From positions 1-18,351 of the forward strand of contig CAYRBR010000028.1 of the NCBI GenBank assembly GCA_964422555.1: 18,351 bases of DNA. Reading direction: 5' to 3'. Below the pieces are notes generated by a model. The model was not told the DNA's origin. It did not search any database and saw only the letters and a program-made list of their open reading frames with translations. Of this stretch, positions 5,807 through 11,854 are shown in pieces. Both the position numbers and the translations under genes were made by a program. Position 1 is the stretch's first letter; each line of letters starts with the position of its first letter. This DNA is from JAGLCW01 sp964422555. GTDB taxonomy: Bacteria > Caldisericota > Caldisericia > UBA6126.

Positions 5807-6993
5807 AGATTCTTACTCGCTAATACAATAGCTGGTTTTTCCTTTCCTACATATACAATAGGATATATACAAGCAAAAAATGCTAGTATCACGATTACAC
5901 TTAAAACAAGAAAGAAATGGAAGGGGATTAACGAAACAATATTCCCCGATGGGGCTGACACAATAACACTTTTTACAACAACCTCGAGCAATGGCATTAG
6001 AAAAAGGATAAGGACAAAACCAACAGTATAACCTACTACAGAAATATAAAATGCCTGAATAAAAATCCATGTTGCTATTTGTCCTTTTGAAGCACCAAAC
6101 GCTTTTAGAACTGCTATTTGTTTGGTTTGCTCCCAGACATTAATGGTAATAGTATTGAAAATCTGGATTCCACTCGCAAAAAGAGCAATGCATAGAATTC
6201 CAATAATCAACCATTGAAGGATATCTAAATATTCTAAAATCATGAAAACTATATCAGTCATTGTAATAACCTGTACATCCTGTATATCTTCAATGGATTG
6301 TACAGCCTCATTTATACTTTCAATATTAGCAACAGTTACAGCCACTCCAGATATGTTTCCTTCTTGTTTAAACCATTCCTGTGCTTTGTGCAACTGAACA
6401 AAAATGGAAATGTCATCCTCTGTATTTGTTTCGCTTAAGACAGAAGCTATAAAAAACTCTTCGCTATTAGATCCAATAGTAAATGTTTCGCCAGCTTCAA
6501 CGGAATACTCTTTTGCAATATTGTGCCCGATGATTACTGCTTCACCAGAAAGAAACCGATTAAAATCAGATTCCGATATATCCTGCCATCCATTCTTTAC
6601 TTCCCTAGCATCCTGTGTAACTCCGACTAATCTGTCCAGACGTCCTGTATCATACTGAGAAGGAAGTACTCCAATGAGCATAGCATAGGAATATTTAACA
6701 TAAGGATTTTTTTGAATTGTAAGAAATACATCATCAGATAATTGTTTAGGTAAGATACCTCCCTGAAGAATAACGGCTGTTGCTTCGTATGGACAACCCT
6801 TCGGTAATGCAAGCAAATGAGCTCCAAACGTGTCAATATCTCGAACAATAGCTTTTGAATATCCACGTTGTAGACCCAAAAAGAATAAAAAAGTAAGAAC
6901 AGATATACCAATAGTAAATATAGTTAAAAAAGTTCGAGCCTTTTTTCTCCAAAGAGTTTTCCATGATAAATGAAAGAGAAATGTACTATTCAT
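5803..6993 (-). CDS. FtsX/MacB-type ABC permease (first of pair)
   Basis: 396 residues from the ATG at 6993. The frame stays open upstream to 7149, but that stretch is occupied by two tRNA genes, so it is not coding. Layout: basic N terminus (WRKKAR), TM1 at about 21-41, an extracytoplasmic domain and three C-terminal membrane segments with IAVLKAFGASKGQ between them. It shares LLALPKGCPYEAT (GCPYE at 66-70) followed by ILQGG with the second permease, which has the equivalent ILHGG. No Shine-Dalgarno is seen; TATACT lies 6 nt before the ATG, so the mRNA may be leaderless. The family is clear, the substrate is not. From memory, permeases with a GCPYE motif form a recognisable subgroup of FtsX-like proteins; I cannot check this here. 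Confidence 0.88.
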   Translation of the reverse strand: MNSTFLFHLSWKTLWRKKARTFLTIFTIGISVLTFLFFLGLQRGYSKAIVRDIDTFGAHLLALPKGCPYEATAVILQGGILPKQLSDDVFLTIQKNPYVKYSYAMLIGVLPSQYDTGRLDRLVGVTQDAREVKNGWQDISESDFNRFLSGEAVIIGHNIAKEYSVEAGETFTIGSNSEEFFIASVLSETNTEDDISIFVQLHKAQEWFKQEGNISGVAVTVANIESINEAVQSIEDIQDVQVITMTDIVFMILEYLDILQWLIIGILCIALFASGIQIFNTITINVWEQTKQIAVLKAFGASKGQIATWIFIQAFYISVVGYTVGFVLILFLMPLLEVVVKSVIVSAPSGNIVSLIPFHFFLVLSVIVILAFFACIYPIVYVGKEKPAIVLASKNL

Positions 6994-6998
6994 GTTAA

Positions 6999-7005
6999 TA
7001 GTATA
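6999..7005 (-). promoter_or_regulatory. -10 element of the ABC operon, apparently leaderless
   Basis: TATACT on the minus strand (complement of about 7000-7005) is followed by ATTAAC and then the ATG at 6993. The 6-nt discriminator puts the predicted transcription start at the ATG. The -35 is weak (TTGTAG at a long 19-nt spacing is the best I see). This organisation matches that of the S24 repressor gene. Confidence 0.45.
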
Positions 7006-7061
7006 AGTGGAAGATAAAAAAAACCTACAAATTTTGGGGTTATTTGATGAAAAGAAAAAAG

Positions 7062-7133
7062 CAGTCCCGAGGAGAATCGAACTCCTATTGCCGCCGTGAA
7101 AGGGCGGTGTACTAACCGTTATACGACGGGACC
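7062..7133 (-). tRNA. tRNA-Glu (anticodon UUC)
   Basis: It folds as a complete cloverleaf. The acceptor GGTCCCG pairs with CGGGACT (a G-U pair closes the end) and the anticodon stem is CCGCC/GGCGG. The loop CTTTCAC has anticodon TTC, and the T arm is AGGAG-TTCGATT-CTCCT. Discriminator G at 7062; CCA is not encoded. A T-rich tract follows the 3' end. It is co-oriented with and 8 nt from tRNA-Lys. Confidence 0.95.
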
Positions 7134-7141
7134 GTGTATTC

Positions 7142-7214
7142 TGAGGCATGAAGGACTCGAACCTTCGACCCTCTGCTTAAAAGGCAGATGCTCTACCGAC
7201 TGAGCTAATGCCCC
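7142..7214 (-). tRNA. tRNA-Lys (anticodon UUU)
   Basis: Complete cloverleaf: acceptor GGGGCAT/ATGCCTC with one G-U pair, D arm GCTC-AGTCGGTA-GAGC, anticodon stem TCTGC/GCAGA with loop CTTTTAA (anticodon TTT), and T arm GAAGG-TTCGAGT-CCTTC. Discriminator A; CCA is not encoded. It is the first of the two-tRNA unit. Confidence 0.95.
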
Positions 7215-7227
7215 AAACCGGGATTAA

Positions 7228-7255
7228 AGTTTATCATGTTACTTGAAAAAGTCAA
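7228..7255 (-). promoter_or_regulatory. Promoter of the tRNA-Lys/tRNA-Glu unit
   Basis: TTGACT (complement of 7250-7255), a 16-nt spacer and TAAACT (complement of 7228-7233). The expected start is about 7 nt before the tRNA-Lys 5' end at 7214. It lies directly after the dnaB stop codon. Confidence 0.55.
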
Positions 7256-8584
7256 CTAGTAATTTCTAGCAAAACTTCGAAATTTAGTGAAACGCTTGTC
7301 AAATAGAAGGTTTACAATGCCTGTTGGACCGTTTCTGTGCTTTGCAATAATTAGTTTCACTTCTGGCATTTCGTTGTTTTCATCTTCCTCATTAGGGGAA
7401 GTATTCCGATGTAAAAACATAACTAAATCGGCATCTTGCTCAATCGAACCTGATTCACGTAAGTCAGAGAGCATTGGCTTTTTATCTTGTCGTCTTTCAA
7501 TGTCTCTACTTAACTGCGAAAGTAAAATGATTGGTATTCGTAATTCCCTGGCAAGATTCTTCATTTGCCTGGTAATCTTTGAAATCTCCTGCACACGGTT
7601 TTCCACACGCTCTTGGCTATGCATTAGCTGCAAGTAATCAATTAAAATAATAAAGTCTTTGTGTTCTGCTTGTAATCTTCTAGCCTTGGATCGTACATCC
7701 AATACTGAAACATCAGGGGAATCATCTATAAAAATAGGGGTTTCATATAACACATTTACTGAACTAACAATTCTCTCTTGATCTTTGTCATTTAGCAGTT
7801 TCGGATTCCTGAATTTCTGTAAATTTATTTCTGTATGAGATGCAAGAACTCTCTCGACAATCTGTACTTTCGACATTTCCAATGAAAACAGTGCCACTGG
7901 TGCACTTTTTAACGCTATATTTACCGCAAAATTCATTGCCAAAGATGTTTTACCAACAGAAGGTCGAGCGGCTAGAATAATTAAGTCAGATTTCTGAAAT
8001 CCATTTGTAATCTCATCTAAATCTCGATACCCCGTCATAACTCCTGTTTCAATCGTTTCAGCACTCTGGCATTGTTCAATTTTAGTAAAAACCTCGGATA
8101 CAACATCCCGAATGGGAATAAAGTTCATTGGTTTTATACCTTCGGAAATATCCATCACCAGAGTTTCAGCCTGATCTAACAATTCTTCAGCTGGTATCTG
8201 TGAATTGTAGTCTAAACCAAGAATATTATTCCCTACCTTAATTATTTTCCGCTGAAGAGATCGATCAATAATGATATCTGCATAATATATAATATTTACG
8301 GTAGCGGTAGTGGTTTCACTTAGATACATAATGTATTCGGTACCACCTACTTTATCCAGTAAATCCATTGTTCGTAATTCCTCAGGAACTGTAACAATAT
8401 CAATGGGTGAATTTTTCGAAAACAAGCTAATAATACTCTTAAAAATAAGACTATGAGCAGGATCGTAGAAATCCTCAGGTTGTATCATTCCTTGGATTTT
8501 TAAAAAAGCTTCTCGGTCTTTTAAGATCGATCCTAGAACTGCTTGTTCAGCGTCAGAAGAATGAGGAGGAGTGCCAACAGGCAT
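7256..8584 (-). CDS. dnaB: Replicative DNA helicase DnaB
   Basis: 442 residues, typical for the hexameric 5'-3' helicase that unwinds the replication fork. The N-terminal DnaB_N domain starts with PPHSSDAEQAVLGS. The RecA-like C-terminal domain shows Walker A RPSVGKTS (207-214), Walker B FIILIDYLQLM (311-321), SQLSR (356-360) and the arginine-finger segment KHRNGPTG (415-422). No intein or insertion is present. Its ATG overlaps the rplI stop by one base (TAATG), and the rplI tail GAGGAGGAG serves as ribosome site. It is the last gene of the rpsF operon. Confidence 0.97.
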   Translation of the reverse strand: MPVGTPPHSSDAEQAVLGSILKDREAFLKIQGMIQPEDFYDPAHSLIFKSIISLFSKNSPIDIVTVPEELRTMDLLDKVGGTEYIMYLSETTTATVNIIYYADIIIDRSLQRKIIKVGNNILGLDYNSQIPAEELLDQAETLVMDISEGIKPMNFIPIRDVVSEVFTKIEQCQSAETIETGVMTGYRDLDEITNGFQKSDLIILAARPSVGKTSLAMNFAVNIALKSAPVALFSLEMSKVQIVERVLASHTEINLQKFRNPKLLNDKDQERIVSSVNVLYETPIFIDDSPDVSVLDVRSKARRLQAEHKDFIILIDYLQLMHSQERVENRVQEISKITRQMKNLARELRIPIILLSQLSRDIERRQDKKPMLSDLRESGSIEQDADLVMFLHRNTSPNEEDENNEMPEVKLIIAKHRNGPTGIVNLLFDKRFTKFRSFARNY

Positions 8585-9051
8585 TACTCCTCCTCAGTGG
8601 ATTCTACAATAATTGTGACTTTAGCCACAACTTCAGGGTATAGCTTAATTGAAACATGATGTTTTCCAAGATTCTTGATATGACCATCCATAACAATTTT
8701 CTTCTTATCAATTGTCAGTTTTCGGTCTTTTTTTAGCTGATGGGCTATCACCTCACTCGTTACAGAGCCAAATAGTTTCCCTTCTTTACCGGCTTTTTCC
8801 TTGAGAATCATTTTGTACTCTTTTTCGAGTGTTTTCTTAAGTTCAATAGCATCTTGTTTGGCATTAGCCTTTTTCTTGGCAATTCGGGCCTGTTTATCTT
8901 TCCAGTCTTTTAAAGCTCCCTTTGTAAGGGAGGTAGCAAAATTTTTCCGAAATAGAAAATTTCTGGCATATCCATCATTGACTTCGACAACATCACCCTT
9001 TTTACCAACATCTTTCACATCTTCAACTAAGAGAACTGAAATTGTCTTCAT
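8584..9051 (-). CDS. rplI: Large-subunit ribosomal protein bL9
   Basis: 155 residues, slightly longer than the usual 148-150. The N-terminal domain has VKDVGKKGDVVEVNDGYARN (10-29), which binds 23S rRNA. A long charged connecting helix follows (about 40-80), then the C-terminal domain with GKLFGSVTS. The ATG overlaps the rpsR stop (ATGA) and the stop overlaps the dnaB start (TAATG). Confidence 0.96.
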   Translation of the reverse strand: MKTISVLLVEDVKDVGKKGDVVEVNDGYARNFLFRKNFATSLTKGALKDWKDKQARIAKKKANAKQDAIELKKTLEKEYKMILKEKAGKEGKLFGSVTSEVIAHQLKKDRKLTIDKKKIVMDGHIKNLGKHHVSIKLYPEVVAKVTIIVESTEEE

Positions 9052-9293
9052 TTTCTTACGTATGGAAGTAAAGCTATTTCTCTGCAGCGTTTGATGGCTA
9101 ATGCTACTTTTCGTTGGTGTTTGGCACAGGTACCTGTCGTTCTTCGACTTAAGATACGACCTTTTTCATTGATAAATCGGGATAAAACATCTGCATTCTT
9201 ATAGTCAATTTTTGCCTGTTTATTTACAAAAAAATAGCTTACTTTTTTTCGAGGTCTTATAAATCTACGTTTTCTTCTTGGTCGTCGTTCCAT
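9048..9293 (-). CDS. rpsR: Small-subunit ribosomal protein bS18
   Basis: 81 residues with a basic N terminus, the IDYKNADVLSRFINEKGRIL core and the RRTTGTCAKHQRKVALAIKR signature, ending LPYVRK. It binds next to bS6 on the 30S platform. An AGGAG site precedes the ATG, 10 nt after the ssb stop. Confidence 0.97.
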   Translation of the reverse strand: MERRPRRKRRFIRPRKKVSYFFVNKQAKIDYKNADVLSRFINEKGRILSRRTTGTCAKHQRKVALAIKRCREIALLPYVRK

Positions 9294-9303
9294 TCAATTC
9301 TCC

Positions 9304-9750
9304 TTATATCACGTTATCAAGTTCTTCTGAAACAAAATCGTAGGCTTCCATTTCTTCTTGATTTTCTCCCCCGTTTAACTCGTAGGAAGTATCACTGGAA
9401 TCGGATGTCATTTCAGAATCATGTCGTGTTTGTTTTCTAGAAAGCATTTGTAAACTCTGAGCAACAATGTCAGTGAACCACTGAACACTCTCGTTTTTTT
9501 CGTATCGCTTAATTTGAAGCTTTCCCTCAACATAAATCAAATCACCTTTATGGTAACTTTCGCTAACCTTTTTAGCATTGTAACCCCAACAGGTAATTTT
9601 TACGAATAAAGTATCTTCAACCCATTCTTCCCCTTGCTTTCTGTTTTGACTTACAGCAAGACGAAAATCAGTTACTTGGGCACCATTTGGAGTGTATCTA
9701 GTTTCAGGATCTGTCGCTAGACGCCCAATAAGCATAGTTTTATTCAGCAT
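9304..9750 (-). CDS. ssb: Single-stranded DNA-binding protein
   Basis: 148 residues. The N-terminal OB fold (about 1-105) begins MLNKTMLIGRLATDPETRYT and includes FRLAVSQNR and VKITCWGYNAKKV, typical of bacterial SSB. A linker rich in Ser, Asp and Glu follows (about 106-138). The C-terminal tip is acidic but ends EELDNVI in place of the usual DDxPF, the docking peptide for replication and repair partners. The gene overlaps rpsF by 11 nt, and its ribosome site lies in the coding tail of rpsF. Confidence 0.95.
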   Translation of the reverse strand: MLNKTMLIGRLATDPETRYTPNGAQVTDFRLAVSQNRKQGEEWVEDTLFVKITCWGYNAKKVSESYHKGDLIYVEGKLQIKRYEKNESVQWFTDIVAQSLQMLSRKQTRHDSEMTSDSSDTSYELNGGENQEEMEAYDFVSEELDNVI

Positions 9751-10264
9751 TTTCTTCCTCTTTTTTTGGTTCTTCTTGTGAAACTTCTTCTTCTTTTGGA
9801 GCAGTTTCTACAACTGGTTCAGCTTTGGGAGTTTCTTCTGCAGGTTTTTCAGCAGTAGCAGGTTTATCAGAAGGAGATTCTGGTTTTTCTTCTTCTTTTC
9901 GCTCTTCAGTAGAAGTTTCAGGTCGTCGCTCTTTATTCCATCTTTTTCTAGGTTCTCTCTTTGGAGGAATTGGTGGAATAGTATCATCTCGTAAAAACAC
10001 ACGTAGTCTGAATACACAATCAGTAATTCTGGCAATACGCTTCAATTCGGTTGGAACATCAGCACCAGAATTAAACAAGACTAAGTAATAAGTACCCTCA
10101 GTCCTTTTTTGAATTGGATAGGCAAAGCGTTTCTTTCCCCATTCAATAACGTCAACCAATTCACCAGTAGCCGAAACAGCAGCTTTCATTTTTTCTAATG
10201 CAGCTTCCATTTCTTCTTTCGTGGTGTTCGGTCCAAATATTACAATCGCTTCGTATTTTCTCAT
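9740..10264 (-). CDS. rpsF: Small-subunit ribosomal protein bS6 with a long charged tail
   Basis: Residues 1 to about 97 are a complete bS6 (MRKYEAIVIFGPNTTKEE..., RFAYPIQKRTEGTYYLVLF, RITDCVFRLRVFLRDD). A tail of about 75 residues follows that is rich in Lys, Glu, Pro and Ala, with many KPE-like runs; most bS6 proteins are about 95-135 residues. The tail is predicted disordered and may extend from the 30S platform. The start is set by GGGAGG 5 nt upstream. It is the first gene of rpsF-ssb-rpsR-rplI-dnaB. Confidence 0.96.
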   Translation of the reverse strand: MRKYEAIVIFGPNTTKEEMEAALEKMKAAVSATGELVDVIEWGKKRFAYPIQKRTEGTYYLVLFNSGADVPTELKRIARITDCVFRLRVFLRDDTIPPIPPKREPRKRWNKERRPETSTEERKEEEKPESPSDKPATAEKPAEETPKAEPVVETAPKEEEVSQEEPKKEEENAE

Positions 10265-10288
10265 TATAGCCTCCCTATGGACAATTTG

Positions 10289-10315
10289 GTTTCAACCCAA
10301 AGCGCGAATTGAAAC
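10289..10315 (-). promoter_or_regulatory. Inverted repeat in the rpsF leader
   Basis: GTTTCAA and TTGAAAC (7-bp perfect inverted repeat, 13-nt loop) lie between the predicted rpsF transcription start and its ribosome site. Many bacteria regulate this operon by S6:S18 binding to a leader RNA. I do not see the CCG element known from that motif, so this is only a candidate. Confidence 0.35.
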
Positions 10316-10328
10316 AGGGCAACTTACT

Positions 10329-10356
10329 ATTTTATTAGAAAATAACCATCTAGCAA
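10329..10356 (-). promoter_or_regulatory. Promoter of the rpsF operon
   Basis: TTGCTA (complement of 10351-10356), a 16-nt spacer and TAAAAT (complement of 10329-10334). The predicted start is near 10322, giving a leader of about 58 nt that includes the inverted repeat. The architecture matches the rpmH promoter (16-nt spacer, TAAAAT). Confidence 0.6.
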
Positions 10357-10380
10357 GTACTACTTATTTTTTCTTATTAT

Positions 10381-11025
10381 TTATATAGTAGTGAAATACC
10401 AACAATATTGTCGAATTGTACATACATCGCACAAGGGTTTTCGAGCTTTACAAGTTGCTCTACCATGATGAATTAGCAAAATGGAACAGTCTTCCCATAT
10501 AGACGATGGGAACATCTTCATTAATACTTGTTCTGTTTCAAAAGCATTGTTTTTTGACTTTGTCCATCCGAGTCGATTTGTAACCCTTAAAACGTGAGTA
10601 TCTACAGCAATTCCTTCTGCAACTCCAAAAGCTTGTGCTAATACTACATTGGCGGTTTTCCGACCAACTCCTTTTAGTAAAAGAAGTTTTTCCATTGTAG
10701 CAGGAACCTTATTGCCCATTTCTTCCACAATTATTTTCCCGTTCTGATGAATACGTTCTGCCTTTGTATGAAAATAATTTACAGATTGAATACACTTCTC
10801 AATTTCCAAAGGGGAAATCAATGCAGCCTCTTTTGGTGTTGGAATCAAAGAAAACAATGCTGGAGTTACTTTATTTACTCGTATATCAGTACATTGTGCA
10901 GATAAAAGTGTTGCCACTAATAATTCCCAGGGGGTTTTAAAATGAAGAAAAGATTTCACTGAATACAACTCACGAAGCTTGTCAATAACAGCACTACCGT
11001 TTTTTTTCAATTGTTTTTGGTTCAT
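10381..11025 (-). CDS. nth: Endonuclease III (base-excision DNA glycosylase/AP lyase)
   Basis: 214 residues from the ATG at 11025, the usual size. It removes oxidised pyrimidines. The helix-hairpin-helix LLLLKGVGRKTANV carries catalytic Lys123; Asp142 lies in AVDTHV. The [4Fe-4S] ligands are Cys192, 199, 202 and 208 (C-x6-C-x2-C-x5-C). TTG codons in frame just upstream are unlikely starts, since TATACT lies 8 nt before the ATG and no Shine-Dalgarno is visible. It is a single gene between the two ribosomal-protein operons, divergent from rpmH. Confidence 0.95.
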   Translation of the reverse strand: MNQKQLKKNGSAVIDKLRELYSVKSFLHFKTPWELLVATLLSAQCTDIRVNKVTPALFSLIPTPKEAALISPLEIEKCIQSVNYFHTKAERIHQNGKIIVEEMGNKVPATMEKLLLLKGVGRKTANVVLAQAFGVAEGIAVDTHVLRVTNRLGWTKSKNNAFETEQVLMKMFPSSIWEDCSILLIHHGRATCKARKPLCDVCTIRQYCWYFTTI

Positions 11026-11033
11026 ACCCAACA

Positions 11034-11062
11034 AGTATATAAGAAAAGAAAAAATGTGAAAA
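11034..11062 (-). promoter_or_regulatory. nth promoter, near-leaderless
   Basis: -10 TATACT (complement of 11034-11039) and -35 TTTTCA (complement of about 11057-11062; four of six) with a 17-nt spacer. Only 8 nt separate the -10 from the ATG at 11025, which leaves no room for a ribosome site. Confidence 0.45.
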
Positions 11063-11081
11063 TGAAATAACTTGTTTGTAC

Positions 11082-11109
11082 TTGCAACCTTGTACTTTCA
11101 TGTTAAAAT
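11082..11109 (+). promoter_or_regulatory. Promoter of the rpmH operon
   Basis: -35 TTGCAA (11082-11087), a 16-nt spacer and -10 TAAAAT (11104-11109) with TG one base upstream (extended -10). The predicted start is near 11116, giving a leader of roughly 64 nt before rpmH. Confidence 0.6.
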
Positions 11110-11179
11110 TTACTTTTGATGATGCATTTTACTGAATGAACATAAACATTTATTTGTTTACTATATACAGGAGGATCGT

Positions 11180-11314
11180 ATGCAAACGACATATAGAGGA
11201 CATAGAAGAACCCGTTTTCGTGTCCATGGGTTTTTACACAGAATGAGAACCCATGGTGGTAACAATGTTATTAAAAGAAGAAGAGCCAAAGGTCGCAAAC
11301 GCCTTAGTGTATAA
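11180..11314 (+). CDS. rpmH: Large-subunit ribosomal protein bL34
   Basis: The 44-residue protein starts MQTTYRGHRRTRFRVHGFLH and ends with the family signature RRRAKGRKRLSV. The start is fixed by AGGAGG (11169-11174), 5 nt upstream. The first residues (QTTYRGHRRTR) differ from the common MKRTYQPSKRKR form but keep its basic character. The stop overlaps the rnpA start (TAATG). rpmH-rnpA-yidD-yidC is a near-universal bacterial order. Confidence 0.96.
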   Translation: MQTTYRGHRRTRFRVHGFLHRMRTHGGNNVIKRRRAKGRKRLSV

Positions 11315-11630
11315 TGGCCGTTCTTCGCAGAAGATTAAAAACGAAATCTTTTCAAGATCTTTTTGCGAAAGGGAGATTTATACGCGGTAGACGTTTGTCT
11401 ATTTTAGTAAAGCCAAACTGCTCATTTGATGGTGGTTTTGGCGTCACTTTAAAAAAGAAAAAAAGAGATGCTGTTACTCGAAATTATATGAAGCGTCGAC
11501 TACGCGAAGCTTTCTTTCGAGTACAAAACANNNNNNNNNNGCTAATGATGCTTCGCGGTATTGTTCAATTGATGACTTGGCAAAAGAAATTTTATTTCTT
11601 GTTAATAAGGCTTTCAAAAAGGGGTTTTAA
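11314..11630 (+). CDS. rnpA: Ribonuclease P protein component, interrupted by an assembly gap
   Basis: It binds RNase P RNA for 5' maturation of tRNA. The N-terminal part is intact through VTRNYMKRRLREAFF, which carries the conserved RNxxKRR motif. Ten N follow at 11531-11540. After the gap the proper frame resumes at 11541 as ANDASRYCSIDDLAKEILFL and ends NKAFKKGF at the TAA (11628-11630). The two halves differ in frame if the gap is taken as 10 bases. The true missing length must be 2 modulo 3, and by comparison with RnpA proteins about a dozen residues are missing. The gene is therefore most likely intact in the organism. The stop overlaps the yidD start (TAATG). Confidence 0.88.
11531..11540. 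other. Run of ten N (scaffold gap)
   Basis: Undetermined bases inside rnpA. The length is a placeholder: 10 does not restore the reading frame seen on the right side. Confidence 0.95.
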
Positions 11631-11842
11631 TGAAGCGTGTACTTATATTTCTAGTGCGTTTTTATCAGGTTGCACTATCGCCATTAAAACCCTATTCATC
11701 CTGTCGATATATTCCCACGTGTTCGGAATATGCAATTCAAGCTATCACAAAGTATGGACCAGCCAAAGGTAGTTGGATGGCAATGAAACGTGTTTCACGC
11801 TGTCATCCCTTTCATCCTGGTGGATATGATCCAGTTCCATAG
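11630..11842 (+). CDS. yidD: Membrane protein insertion efficiency factor YidD
   Basis: 70 residues. An N-terminal amphipathic/hydrophobic segment (KRVLIFLVRFYQVALSPL) is followed by the family core: CRYIPTCSEYAIQAI, a YGPAKGSWMAMKRVSRCHPF segment and the C-terminal GGYDPVP. YidD sits at the inner membrane and aids insertion by YidC, encoded next. Confidence 0.95.
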   Translation: MKRVLIFLVRFYQVALSPLKPYSSCRYIPTCSEYAIQAITKYGPAKGSWMAMKRVSRCHPFHPGGYDPVP

Positions 11843-11854
11843 AAAGGTATTCAC

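Noticed and set aside
6994..7149. N-terminal extension of the first permease up to 7149
   Set aside because: The stretch is occupied by tRNA-Glu and part of the spacer to tRNA-Lys, has no ribosome site, and the family-typical N terminus begins at the ATG at 6993.
10265..10380. Canonical S6:S18 leader RNA motif
   Set aside because: There is an inverted repeat but no CCG in the predicted leader, so the known motif cannot be claimed.
11035..11179. Possible replication origin next to rpmH
   Set aside because: No DnaA boxes (TTATNCACA) and no dnaA or dnaN nearby. The region is accounted for by the nth and rpmH promoters.
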